A stretch of DNA of 64,000 nt from Ichthyophis bannanicus (lineage: Eukaryota; Chordata; Amphibia; Gymnophiona; Ichthyophiidae): assembly GCA_033557465.1 (NCBI GenBank), contig CM066036.1:586727574-586791573 (forward strand), read 5' to 3'. Positions within the stretch are counted from its first letter, which is position 1. Every line of letters starts with the position of its first letter. The notes beneath the pieces were generated by a model that worked only from the letters and a program-made list of their open reading frames with translations, was not told the DNA's origin and ran no database searches. The position numbers were made by a program, and so were the translations under genes. Shown here in pieces: positions 49,809 to 60,328 of the stretch.

Positions 49809-50990
49809 TGAGGTGTGATCAAAACGTATTGAGGCTTGTTGTGTAGCTATATAACAATACATTGCACCATGATGGCTGCAGCACACCTGTACTTTTTTTA
49901 ATCTCGTGATGTTTGGTATCGTGTAAAAGCAGTCAGTCTGATTTATGATGAGTTAAAAAATTGAACATCAAATTTGCATTAAATTCTGCCAGAAACTTGG
50001 AGATTTGTGCAAAGAGACTTATGACAAGTTACAGCAAGTGTATGGCGATGAATGTATGAGTTGTGTTCGAGTTTGACTGGCATAAACCTTTCCAAGAGGG
50101 CCGCCAAAGTGTTGACAGTGCCAAACATTCTGGAAGGCCATCCACAAGCAGGAATGAGACAAAGTTGAAGCAGTGTGTGCCGCAATACGCTCAAATTGTC
50201 AGTTGACTATCAGTCAATTGACTGTCAATTGCTGAGGACATGGACATCAGTTTTGGGTAAATACAGTCTGTTCTTACTGTTGGTTTGGAGATGAGACATG
50301 TATCTGCAAAATATTTGCTGAACCTCCTGTCTTCTGACCAAAACGATCAACTGTTTGCAGCCAGGGAGTTGTTGGAATGCGTTGAAAATGACTCAGATTT
50401 CATCAAAAAGATTATTACTGGTGATGAATCATGGGTTTATGGTTATGACCTGGAAACTAAGGCTCAGTCCTCACAATGGAAGACTCCAAACTCTCCCAGA
50501 CCCAAGAAAGCCCGTCAGGTGAGGAGCAATATCAAGGTCATGCTCACAGTTTTCTTTGATTACCAGGGTATTGCTCAACATGAGTATGCTCCAAAAGGCC
50601 AAACCATCAATAAGGAGTACTATGTACAAGTTCTGACTTGTTTGAGAGATGCAGTTCTTTGTAAGAGGCCAGAGTTGCACAAGAGTGATGAACACCCCAG
50701 CTCACACATCACATCTTGTCCAGCAGTTATTGGATAAACACGAAATCGAGCAAGTCTGTCAGCCTCCTTACTCACCTGACCTTGCACCCTGTGACTTTTT
50801 CTTGTTTCCAAAATGGAAATTACCACTGAAAGGAAGGAGATCAGACAACTTGGAGACCATTAAGCAAAATTCGAAACAGCAACTTCACAGCATAACGAAA
50901 GAGGCATTTCAAAATTGTTTCCAGCAGTGGCAGGAATGCTGGAGGAAATGTGTTTTATCGGAAGTCTCAATACTTTTTGACCGCACCTCA
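49809..50990 (+). mobile_element. Mariner element, about 1.18 kb, TA flanked
   Basis: The left end 'tgaggtgtgatcaaaacgta' plus 'ttgaggctt' and the complement of the right end 'tgaggtgcggtcaaaaagta' plus 'ttgagactt' are TIRs of about 29 bp with five mismatches. TA flanks both sides (49807-49808, 50991-50992). The length is near full size for mariner (about 1.2-1.3 kb). The single transposase gene inside is decayed. Confidence 0.85.
49960..50965 (+). pseudogene. Mariner transposase, decayed
   Basis: The N-terminal DNA-binding part translates across shifts as IKFCQKLGDLCKETYDKLQQ (about 49972-50035), then GRQSVDSAKHSGRPSTSRN (about 50098-50155). The catalytic part has FIKKIITGDESWVYGYDLET (about 50398; first Asp), SQWKTPNSPRPKKARQVRSN, a broken second-Asp block where HDNAPAH would be expected (about 50690: SDEHPSSH or NTPAHTS in the neighbouring frame) and QPPYSPDLAPCDFFLFPKWK (about 50760; third Asp, mariner spacing D,D34D). 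Frameshifts near 50690 and stops upstream of 50285 show that it is dead. Confidence 0.82.
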
Positions 50991-51348
50991 TACTTGTTTG
51001 TGTGGATTCATGCCCTTGATGTTTGTTTTGAAGAATTCAACAAGCGAGGGACGATTAGGGTCATAGGTGCTTCTTTATTGAAAAACCCCTTGATATTTTG
51101 TTTTTGTCAGTGTATGAAGCCTGTCCGAGGTTTTACCACCCCTCTTCTAGAGTAGAGATGGAGAAGAAGGCGGCTTGTCTTAAGCCTGAAAGGACATTGC
51201 AGTACTGGAGAAGACTGACTTGCTGGAGAAAGGTATAGTGGGTTTTATTGGTGAATACAGTACCAGAAGAGTTAGAAGAAAAAGGATCCCATTAGGAGGG
51301 AGTTAAGACTAAAACTAGGTTTTTTTTTCTGCTGATTGCAAGAGGAGT

Positions 51349-51655
51349 GGAGGAGTGGCCTAGTGGTTGGGGCAAGGTACTTCAGACCGAAAGGTTGGGG
51401 GTTCAAATCCCACTAGAGGACAGCAACCTTGGGCTGGAAGGACTGGGGTTTCTAGTCCCACAGGTGCTCCTTGTGGTCTTGGGCAAGCCACTTAACCCTC
51501 CATAGCCCATGTTCCCTGTAAAATAGTTATCTCCAAGTTATAATGCCCTGTTCAATGTAATTTCAGTTTGTTCAATGTAAACCACACTGATGCAGAATAG
51601 CACGGTATATAAGAGAATGTAAATAAAAAATAATACATAAATAAAAAAAATAAAC
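51349..51655 (+). mobile_element. tRNA-derived CORE-SINE with L2-like tail, copy 1
   Basis: The head has an A box 'tggcctagtggttgg' (51356) and a B box 'ggttcaaatcc' (51400-51410), the internal RNA polymerase III promoter. The body contains 'tcttgggcaagccacttaac' (51477-51496), the CORE shared with MIR-type SINEs. The tail 'gtaaaccacactgatgcaga', 'gcacggtatataagagaatg' and AAATAAA repeats match the 3' end of the L2 at 1250-1331, which presumably supplies the reverse transcriptase. Confidence 0.85.
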
Positions 51656-52127
51656 TCAGGATGTTGCTATTAGAAGCTGAAGAAAAGGGTACATTTTTAA
51701 ACTGGGATCACAGATGCAAATAAATCGTGGGGGGGGGGGGGGAAACACAACCAATGTTAACAAGGACTGTTATTTGCTGAATATGAAATTTCATTATTTG
51801 TTGTGCAACTGGTCAATTTTGGTTACTGTAAGGAACGAGAGACCCCATCTCAAGTCCAAGCCTCTCTTTTTCATACGCCAAGGTTCTTGAAGGAATTTTC
51901 TTATCCCCCCCCCTCGAGAACCTGCTCCCTCAAGATAAGAGTATGTGCTAGCTGAGTGAAAGGAGAGGGAGAGAACCTTGGATTAAAAATTAGTCTGTGA
52001 CCTGCCCCTGCAGAACTAACCTGGCACCATATGGCAAGGGTGGTTTACATAAATAGTATATATATATAATCAACTTAAAAAAAAATATTTCTCGGCATAG
52101 GTGCCCAGTATAAGAGGTTTGGAGGGG

Positions 52128-52320
52128 TAAAGCCTTTCCGGTAGCGCCGGCGGTACTATTATGCAAACTAGGTGGTTGCCTAGAATATCAGCTCTCGTGG
52201 CTGCCCATTGCCTCCGCTGCCACCCTTTAACGGGACCTACAGCCGTGGCAATGGCCTGAAAGAGCCCTGCGGTGCTTACTGTAAAACGCTGGTACCGCAT
52301 TCGATGCAGCACCTGAAAAT
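52128..52320 (+). repeat. Element with 'CCGGCGGTACTATTATGC' end, block repeated at 53440-53560
   Basis: The terminus 'gcaaactaggtggttgccta' matches the complement of 49743-49770. The following block ('gctgcccattgcctccgctg', 'acgggacctacagccgtggc', 'ggcctgaaagagccctgc') has a diverged direct copy at 53473-53545 ('cccccattgccgctgttacc', 'caacaggacctatagcagcg', 'ccctgaaacagcccc'). Non-coding. Confidence 0.55.
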
Positions 52321-53394
52321 TAGAAACACCGATGTATTTCCCTCCCTACTGTGCAAAATATAAAGATAACAGATGTAAGTATCAAAAACTGATGTATTCC
52401 AATCACTAAATTAAAAATAGTTATTTTGCCTACCAAGAGGCAATGCAGGCTGCTGCAATGGTGGATGATAGTGTGGTGTGGTGCCCTCCCTATAGTGGCA
52501 TGAGTTTGAAGATGGCATAGTAGCTGTGGCACAGGCAGGCAGCAGACTGCAGATCTTTAATTGTCTCCAAATCAACATGCAAGTGCAAGACATGGAAACA
52601 GTGAGTGTGACGATGACGGTCTCCAGCCTTCCATCTAAGCAACCTGTGGAGTGCAGACACAGGAGGAGGAGAGGAGGACACACAGCTTCTGCAGGCCAGG
52701 CAGGCAAGGCCCTAGTCCCATGGCCGTCTGCTGCTGCACAAGCAGGCCGTGGAGCAGAGCTTCAGCAACCCATGTGTGTGTATGTACAAGTATACATACC
52801 ATCATCAGGGACATCTTTGGCAGTTAAATGCTGCCGCTGCTACTGCAGATAGTACATCAGCACATGCAGGGTAGTCCTATGGGCTGGGCATAACGATATC
52901 TCAAGCTAGCTCCCCCTTTCATGGGGAGAACAATTACTGCTGCACAGTACACAAGCTGGCTTAAAGAAGCTCTAGCAGCCTTGCCTACTACCCACAGAGG
53001 GTGCTTACCCGATCCATCCAATTCATTCAGAAGCACAACTGCGCAAGCCCTGAAGTTGTGTACACACAGCATACTGCTGAAATGACCCGCCGGGTTTCCA
53101 TATTAGCAACATGATGGCAATGACCGATGCTGAGCTTGGCAAACTAGAGGTGCCGCGGCCATAGTAAGCTAAGCCAGGGCTGCAGGACCCTCAAAGTCAT
53201 CTATGAGTGAAGTGCATGCGTGGCAATGCCCAGAGTTGTGGGAGGGTAGCAGGGGCCTAAGGCAGGAGCAAGTCTCATATCACACTTGCACAACTGCAAA
53301 AGCGTGGTAGGTCAGAGAGGTTCCAGCCATAAATACAAGTATAGTGCTCTCACTACTCTGCTGAGTCTACTGCCAGTTTTCATTTACCGTTGGG

Positions 53395-53640
53395 GCTGGG
53401 AAGCAGGGCAGGTGGTGATGGGGTGCCCTAGGCAACCTTATCCCTTGTGTCCTTCCCCCCACCCTCCAGGCCCCCATTGCCGCTGTTACCACCCCTCAAC
53501 AGGACCTATAGCAGCGGAAATGCCCTGAAACAGCCCCATAGCCTTTATTATAAAACTTCAATGTTGCAGGGCTGTTTGCTTCTGCCCTCATGCGAATGGG
53601 AAGTCGTCATTATTTTTTCTGTTTTTCAGGTGTTGCATTG
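53395..53640 (+). repeat. Second copy of the 52.2-kb block
   Basis: See the shared phrases given for 52128-52320. Here they are preceded by 'gtggtgatggggtgccctag' and 'gcaaccttatccc', an altered version of the 'ttgcctagaat' terminus. The intervening 52330-53390 is unassigned and contains only small unsupported frames. Confidence 0.5.
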
Positions 53641-53968
53641 CATGCGGTATCTGGCCTGTTGGGGTTTCAGTTTAATTTTTGTCTATATATTTCTATTTTT
53701 TGTTTGTGGTTACTTGCTGCATGCTTGGTGAGGGTCTGTCTGTGTTCTGCTTGTGTGTGAAAGAGACCAGGTATTGTGTTAGCATTGAATGTCTGTGTTT
53801 GAGTCATCTGCACTAATCTGGCTATTTAGTATTCCCAATAGGTGTATTGATGTTGTAATGACCATTGCAATATTTACTGTGCTTCCTTTTCCTAGGTAGG
53901 CCCTTGTTGTGTGACTCCTGGTTGTTAGGGCTTTTATGGTATGGTATGGTAAAATTGCTCTTTAGGGC

Positions 53969-54403
53969 CTAAGGGCCCCTTTTACTAAAGCCCGTTAGCC
54001 AGTTAATGTGAGTTTTAATGCATGGTCACTAGCAGTCGGGACCACTAATGCGCGAGTATGTCTGCCATCACATGCTAAAACGCATGCATATTGGTGATTG
54101 TGGGCTGGAGCAGGGAAAAGGCAGAATGTGAGTGTGGATAACGCATTACCACTAGCACTAGGGCAATCGCCACGGTTCAAGTGGCAACACAGTTATTAAA
54201 ACGAGTTCATCTAATGACTCCTCTTTGGGAGTTGAGTGAACCCGCTGTAGTGGAGCGCACGTTTGAATGGCTCATCACGCATTAGCAGCGGGAACGCAGG
54301 CCACAACCCCAACAGCTAACATGGAGGTTTTGCAATCAACATGTGTTTTGTCTGATGCATTAATAGCAAATCTTTAGCAGGATTTAGTGAAAGGGGCCCT
54401 TAG
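53969..54403. mobile_element. MITE-like element with 'CTAAGGGCCCCTTTTACTAAA' ends, longest copy
   Basis: The left end 'ctaagggccccttttactaa' and the complement of the right end 'ctaagggcccctttcactaa' agree at 19 of 20 bases. Sub-terminal 'cccgttagccagttaatg' and 'tgttgattgcaaaacctc' follow. It is 435 bp with no product. A target duplication of 'cta/tag' type cannot be separated from the TIR. Confidence 0.7.
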
Positions 54404-54844
54404 TAACTTTTGTAGCATTTAATAGTACTTCATATTATGCCTTGTACTGGAGAGGGTTTATGTTAACAGGCATTGGTATAGATAACACAGATGATGCATA
54501 TTTGAGACATGTTTGGTTATTCAAGAGTATATTAAAGACCCGAAGAAATGAAGCCTGTTAACCATTTGGCAACCTAGCAAAAGAACTGATAGGCAAATCA
54601 TGTTATGGTGCAAGTAATAACAGGATTTCCGTTAAAGTGCTGCTGAACATCACTGTTCACATGGCCAGCAGGAATATGGGGGAACCAGGGCTGATAGGGT
54701 AACGCTCGGCTCCCAATCTGCATATATTCCAGAATACTGCAAATACTATTCTGTTCAATATGTTGTAGTATTTAGATTTTTTTCTTGGCACGTAATTCCC
54801 TGGAGAGTATTTAATGTGCTTATTACCATTAGTAACAGATACTC

Positions 54845-55055
54845 GGGGGGGGGGAGGGGCAGCTGGTGTGTTGTACCAGAGTTACACAGTTAAGGGGTCC
54901 TTCTCTGCTGTGTTCAAAAATGTCCCCATTGTGCCTTTACTGCTGACATAGGTGTTGTCCTCCATCCTAAGGATTTGAAGTTGTCCTGCCATGCCCTAAC
55001 TCCACCCTACTTTAGCCTCCCCAAACAGCTGAATAACCAACTACTTATGGTTTTC
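54845..55055 (-). repeat. Dispersed repeat, copy 2 (inverted relative to 8568-8835)
   Basis: The complement reads 'tattcagctgtttggggagg', 'ctaaagtagggtggagttag', later 'agtaaaggcacaatggggac' and 'gaacacagcagagaaggacc', as in copy 1, and ends in the G tract (54845-54855). Unique sequence differs between the copies in the middle (deletions of some tens of bases). Confidence 0.6.
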
Positions 55056-55059
55056 AGCC

Positions 55060-56745
55060 TCTTTTTGGTTAACATCAAATATTAGGTCTGAATCGCAACC
55101 TGAGTCCTGGCTTTTTAGCTAGGACTCAGAACTTGTATAGGGGTAATTGTAAAACAGGATGCTTATGTAAGACGTCTATAAAAGTGCCTATTTTATGTGC
55201 TGTGAGAAAATAGGTTCTCAGAATCAGCCACAATAGCCTGCAAATTTTTCTCTTTTAAATATGAGTGTATACTGTATGCATGTATTTTGAGTATTTCATG
55301 AAATATATGTGTATATCACAACTCTACCTTGATTCCTTCCAAACTAAACCCCAGGAGTGCCTATATGCTCTTTTCATAGGCCTGTTATTTTACACACGCA
55401 CACGCACACGCACATGGAAATGCGCACACTGTAAAAACAGGATTTACACACAGAGCTATCTGTATAAAACTACCCCCGGTGTGGGTTTTATGCCCTGCCA
55501 TCCAGCCACATCAAAAGATGTGAAAATGAATCCTAAACAAACCAGAAGGATTAAATCCCTCCATCCTCCTAGTCACACATCTCAGTGACTCACAAATGGG
55601 CCAATGCAGAAAGCCGGCATTGAAGGCGCACGCTATTAGCTTTGTATGTATTTTCATAGTGTGCTGATAGCGTGAAACTTCCACGCCGATGTGCAGCAAG
55701 GGGCATTTAAGCAAATGAGATATGCGTAAAACTTGGTATAAAGTTGAAAGAAGGGGAGCCAATGGAAGCGGCCGTGTGCGCGTGCACGTAAATTTCAGGC
55801 ACTCACGTTATAAGCGCACAGCACGTGCAAGTTCCTTCATCATAGCAAAGCCAGTAACACCTCATAATAGTCAACACTATTCTCACCCAAAAACAATTTT
55901 TTTATTAAATCACAACAAGGAGACATAACAAGAAATGGAGTTATGATATGTCAGTCCAAAGAACATAAAAGAATAAGAAGCAAAAGACAGTTCTTCTTGA
56001 ACGCCAAACTTTCGCCTATACGCTGAAAGATACATGTAGAAGATTTTCAAGCTGAAGATAATTGTTCACTGGTATACACACTGAAACAGTCTTTTCCTAC
56101 ATGCACAAGAATTTTAAATGACCTCAGACTAGGGTAGAGATAATGGTGCTTCTGAATTTTACACCTGTTTATGTAATCCTCGAGGCACTGGGTGCAGACC
56201 TTATTATCATTTAATTTTAATATGCACAGCTTATTTGCATATCATTTAAATACGCTTTGCATCACTGTGTGTGCATACTTTTTTTTTTTTTTTTTGCTGT
56301 TTACGCACAAGTCAATCTTCTGCATTTGGAGTAGGCAGTTCTTGTTTGTCTATGTTGCATTATCTGCACGCACAAGGCGTGCTAGCATTTTCGCATTGGC
56401 CTGAAAATGAGAAAAACCTCTTAGTTTGTAGAAATATATTTGTTATTGCTCCTCATTCTTACATAGTGTGTTAAACTTATTTACTCCAGTTCTCCCGGTT
56501 CTAGCCTGCATTGAGGCTGCCTGTGTTTAAAGGGCAAATAGGTGCCTATTTTAAATCTGTTATAAAGACGCATTTAAATACTAGGGGTAAACTGGCAGAA
56601 ATCACGGCTAGATTTAGGCCGTGGACATTTACATCTGCTCAGGAGCAAGTGTAAATGATGCTATGTAAAAGCATGCAGGCACACAGGTATTTTATAAATT
56701 ACGCAAGAAAATCCCAAGTCTGCGCGCCACTCAAACTCTATATCC
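55060..56745. other. Mostly unassigned; short CA-rich and T-rich tracts
   Basis: A 'cacacgcacacgcacacgc' tract lies at 55393-55411 and a T17 tract at 56279-56295. Small frames in this stretch have no recognisable product. No terminal repeats or genes were identified. Confidence 0.35.
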
Positions 56746-56750
56746 AGAAA

Positions 56751-56938
56751 GCATAGTTACTCACCTGTAACAGGTGATCTCCGGGAACAGCAGGAATTTA
56801 GTCTTCACATATGGGTATTGTCGGTACCGACGGAGCCTGCGTGGGAACGCTCCCCAGCATCCAATAGGAAAGCTTTTGGGAGCATCCCACGGTGCCTTGC
56901 GTGCTGCCTTCCTGCCTTTCCCAAATGTCCCTCTCCAA
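56751..56938 (-). repeat. DIRS-E right inverted terminal repeat
   Basis: Plus-strand text 'gcatagttactcacctgtaa' plus 'caggtgatctccggga' is the complement of the terminal extension 'cctgttacaggtgagtaact'. The rest ('ggaaagcttttgggagcatc', 'ccttcctgcctttcccaaat') is the inverse of 62278-62360. The donor-like CAG|GTGAGT lies at 56767-56759 on the minus strand. Confidence 0.85.
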
Positions 56939-56954
56939 TTGAGTTTAAAGCTGA

Positions 56955-57006
56955 GACAAAGAGAGAGGGAATGAGAGAAAGAGAGAGAGAGAGATAGAGA
57001 GATACA
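56955..57006 (+). repeat. GA-rich tract between the right repeat and the ICR of DIRS-E
   Basis: 'gagagaaagagagagagaga' and neighbours form a (GA)n low-complexity run of about 50 bp. It is absent from DIRS-B at the corresponding place. Confidence 0.85.
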
Positions 57007-57027
57007 ACTCCTAGGGGAGGTGGGTGG

Positions 57028-57128
57028 GTTGTGAAGACTAAATTCCTGCTGTTCCCGGAGATCACCTGTTACAGGTGAGTAACTATGCTATCTCCAGGAA
57101 CAAGCAGGAATGTAGTCTGCATATGGGG
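57028..57128. repeat. DIRS-E internal complementary region
   Basis: Plus-strand 57028-57088 ('aagactaaattcctgctgtt', 'cacctgttacaggtgagtaa') is the complement of the right terminus, and 57088-57128 ('atctccaggaacaagcagga', 'atgtagtctgcatatgg') is the complement of the left terminus at 62436-62396. The joint is near 57088. Confidence 0.85.
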
Positions 57129-57289
57129 ACTCCCTAGCTGCAGATGCCAGGGAGAAGGCCCCAGAAGTTGTGTGCCCCTATGAAAGGGCTCCACTTCCCC
57201 CCCCCATGGATCTCTGGCATCCTACCAGGGATGGTGGGTAGGAGTTGATTAAGTATGGAACAGGTGTTGAAGAACAGCCTGACCAAACA

Positions 57290-58280
57290 AGGCATCCCAG
57301 CGGGAGTCCTTGTCTAAGCAGTAATGGGCTGTGATGGTATGAACCGAAGCCCAAGTAGCTGCTCAACAGATGTCGTTGATAGAGTGAAGATGAGCCATAG
57401 AGGCTGCCATGGCTCTCACATTGTGAGCTGTGACATGGCCTTCAAGAGGAAGGTTCTTACTCATAGGCAAAAGAAATACACTGTGCAATCCAGCTGGACA
57501 GTGTTCTTTTGGAGACTGGAAGTCCCAAATGACTAGGATCAAAAGCAACAAAGAGTTGAGAGGACTTTCTATGTTGCTGTGTCCTTTGCAAGTAAAAGGC
57601 CAAAGCCCTTTTACAGTCCAAAGTATGAAGATTCCTTTCTGCATTTGAGGCGTGAGGCTGTGGGAAGAATACAGGAAGGTAACCACTTGGTTTAAATGAA
57701 AAGGTGACACCATCTTTGGCATGAAGTGTGGATGAATCCTAAGGACTACCTTATCATGATGGCACCTTGTATAAGGAGGATCAGCCACCAATGCTTGCAA
57801 TTCACTGATGCAACGTGCTGATGTGATTGCAATGAGAAAGATGACCTTCCAGGAAAGGAATTTCAAAGAAGTAGTAGCTAATAGTTCAAAAGGCGGCTTC
57901 ATGAGCTGTCCAAGAGCCAGATTGAAGTCCCATGCCACCGGTGGTGGCTTAATGGGAGGCTTAGTTAAAAGAAGGCCTCTCATAAATCTCGCTATGAGAG
58001 GATGAGAGGAAATAGGTTGTCCTTTTAGAGGCTTGCAATAGCACTCAAATGAACTCTCATTGAATTGGTCTTAAGCCCCGCATTAGATAAATGAAGGAGA
58101 TACTCCAGTAATGATTCCAAAGGTATCGCAAGAGGGTTAAGACCCTTCTGCGAACACCATATGGTAAACCTTTTCCACTTGAATCCATAAGAGCGTCTTG
58201 TGGAAGGCTTCCTGGAAGCATAAAGGATATCCTTTACTTGCTGAGAAAGGTTAAGACTGTGAAGTTCTAGGCTTTCAGCA
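57290..58280 (-). pseudogene. DIRS-E tyrosine recombinase
   Basis: The N-terminal half (58280-58025) has LSQQVKDILYASRKPSTRRS, YGFKWKRFTIWCSQKG and LKTNSMRVHLSAIASL. An indel near 58030 leads to the frame that contains MRGLLLTKPPIKPPPVAWDF (57983). The catalytic half reads SARCISELQALVADPPYTR (about 57810), where ArgI is Cys (TGC), TAHNVRAMAASMAHL (His-x-x-Arg, about 57430), a TGA where CRAATW is expected (57363), and AHYCLDKDSRW (Tyr kept, about 57330). Loss of ArgI and the two breaks make it inactive. Confidence 0.8.
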
Positions 58281-58299
58281 ACCAGGCCCGGAGATGCAG

Positions 58300-60285
58300 A
58301 GACTGAGGATTGGGATGCTACAGCATCCCGTCTTCCTGAGAAAGGAGATTTGGAGCAGATCCTAACTCCAGAGGTGGAGCTTGAGAGAGATGTAGGAGCA
58401 GAGGGTACCACATTTGCCGTGGCCAATGTGGAGCTATGAGAATCATATGACCTCTGTCCCTCTGAAGCTTGAACAGGGTTTTGGGAATTAGGGGAATGGG
58501 TGGAAAGGCATACAGAGGAAGTCCTTGCCCAAATGGAGGAGGAAAGCATCCCTGGCCTGACAACCCTGAGCCGGAATTCTGGAACAGAACCGGGGAAGTT
58601 TGGCATTCAACGGACTTGCAAAGAGGTCTATGTCCGGGGTCCCCCAAATTTGAAAACGTTTGGCCACCTGATCTGCATGGAGAGACCATTCATGTGGAAG
58701 CAGAACTCGACTGAGTCTGTCTGCCCAAGAGTTGTGAATGCCTGGAAGATACATCGCAAGGAGATGAATCTGATGCTCTCTGGCAAGGGTCCATAGTCGC
58801 AAAGCTTCGTTGCATAGCGACAGAGAGCCTGTTCTGCCCTGCTTGTTCACATAGAACATGGCTACTTGATTGTCCGTTTGAACTAGGAATGTCTTGTAGC
58901 TGAGCTGGGTGTGGAATACTCGAAGAGCAAGGAAAATTGCTCTGAGTTCCAGGAGATTGATGTGTAGATAGGCCTCCTGTGGAGTCCAGGCACCCTGGGT
59001 AGAGAGGTCTTGCAGGTGGGCTCCCCAACCCACCTGTGATGCATCTGTTGTTAGAGTGGCTTAGGGTGGGGGTTGCTGAAAAGGAGACCCCACCAAAAGG
59101 TTTTGGGGTGACTGCCATCCTTGGACGGACAAAATAAGGCGATCTGATTGTATTTTATCTGACAGGCAACCTGATGCCTGAGTCCACTGAGTGGATAAAG
59201 TCCACTGGGCTGCCCTCATATGGAGGCAAGCATAAGGAACCACATGCACGGTGGATGCCATGTGGCCTAGCAATTGTAACAGTTCCCGAGCAGTGAGGTG
59301 AGGTTTTTGCACTGCTTGGGAAACTAACTGCACAATGAGAAGGCAGCGGGGCTGTGGAAGGTAGACACTTGTCTGTCTGGTATCCAGCAGAGCTCCTACA
59401 AACTCCAGGGACTGAGTGGGAGCAAGGTTGGATTTTGGGAAGTTTATGACAAGTTCCAAATACTGAAGGATGCGCATTGTGTGAGAGAGAGTAACCCTGG
59501 CCTTTGGCTCTGAAGAGGCTCGAATGAGCCAGTCGTCTAAGTAAGGGAAGACGAATATTCCTAGGGTGCGGAGAAATGCTGCCACCACAGCCATGCATTT
59601 TGTGAACACCCTTGGTGCAGAGGCCAGGCCAAAAGGAAGAACCCTGTATTGGTAGTGCTTCCCTTGAAACAGAAAGCGAAGGAACTTTCGATGAGTTGGA
59701 TGGATGAGAACGAGTGTACGCATCCTTGAGATCTAGAGAACAAAGCCAATCCTGACTCTGAAGGTATGGCAGCAGAGTTCCTAGAGAAATAATTTTGAAC
59801 TTCTCTTTGAACAGGAATTTGTTCAATTCTCTGAGGTCTAAAATGGGTCTGTGTCCTCCTGTTTTCTTTGGAATAAGGAAATAGGGGGAGTAAAACACTG
59901 TACCCCTTTGGGGAATGGGTACCTCTTCTATTGCCCCTTGGGCAAGAAGCACAGTGACCTCTTGCGCTAACTGGTCATTAAGAGAGGTCTGAGAATTGAA
60001 CTGTCTTACCATTGTAGGAGGGGGCATGCTGAGGAAATGAAGCTTGTACCCCTCTCTTACTATAGACAGAGTCCAATTTTCTGCTGTTATCTGACCCCAT
60101 CTGTGGGCAAAATGACATTGCCTTCCTGGCCCTGAACGGCACAGAATCCTCCACCATGCCAGGAAGGTTAAGTTCTCTAGATAGGAGTCAAAGCCCCTGT
60201 GGAGGCGGAGTCTGCTGAGCCAGTTGAGGCTTAGCTGCTTTTGTCTTTCTTTGTCTAGGTTGTTGCTGCTGTCCCTTTTGGGCAT
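58300..60285 (-). pseudogene. DIRS-E reverse transcriptase, RNase H and Dam-like segment
   Basis: From 60285 the frame has ITAENWTLSIVREGYKLHFL, FYSPYFLIPKKTGGHRPILD (about 59900) and SLDLKDAYTRS (about 59735). One indel there moves the text to the frame 59723-58488: LVLIHPTHRKFLRFLFQGKH, LPFGLASAPRVFTKCMAVVA, YLDDWLIRASS (about 59545, intact) and LLQLLGHMASTVHVVPYACL. A stop at 59061 precedes LTTDASQVGWGAH (RNase H, first Asp kept), LLELRAIFLALRVF, VQTDNQVAMFYVNKQG and HNSWADRLSRVLLPHEW. Then DIDLFASPLNAKLPRFCSR and, after a further shift, YAFPPIPLIPKTLF (about 58500) and ILIAPHWPRQMWYPLL mark the Dam-like part. Confidence 0.82.
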
Positions 60286-60328
60286 ACTGACCTAAATGAT
60301 GCCCTTGTTGGTTATAGGAGGGATACAA

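Noticed and set aside
51349..51425. A tRNA gene with A and B boxes
   Set aside because: No acceptor stem or cloverleaf can be closed and the sequence continues into a CORE and an L2-like tail, so it is a SINE head.
52526..52852. 108-codon frame as a small host gene
   Set aside because: It lies in repeat-rich sequence with neither splice context nor domain support.
55265..55588. 107-codon frame as a small host gene
   Set aside because: No signal peptide with a sensible protein, no conserved motif; it crosses a CA-type tract.
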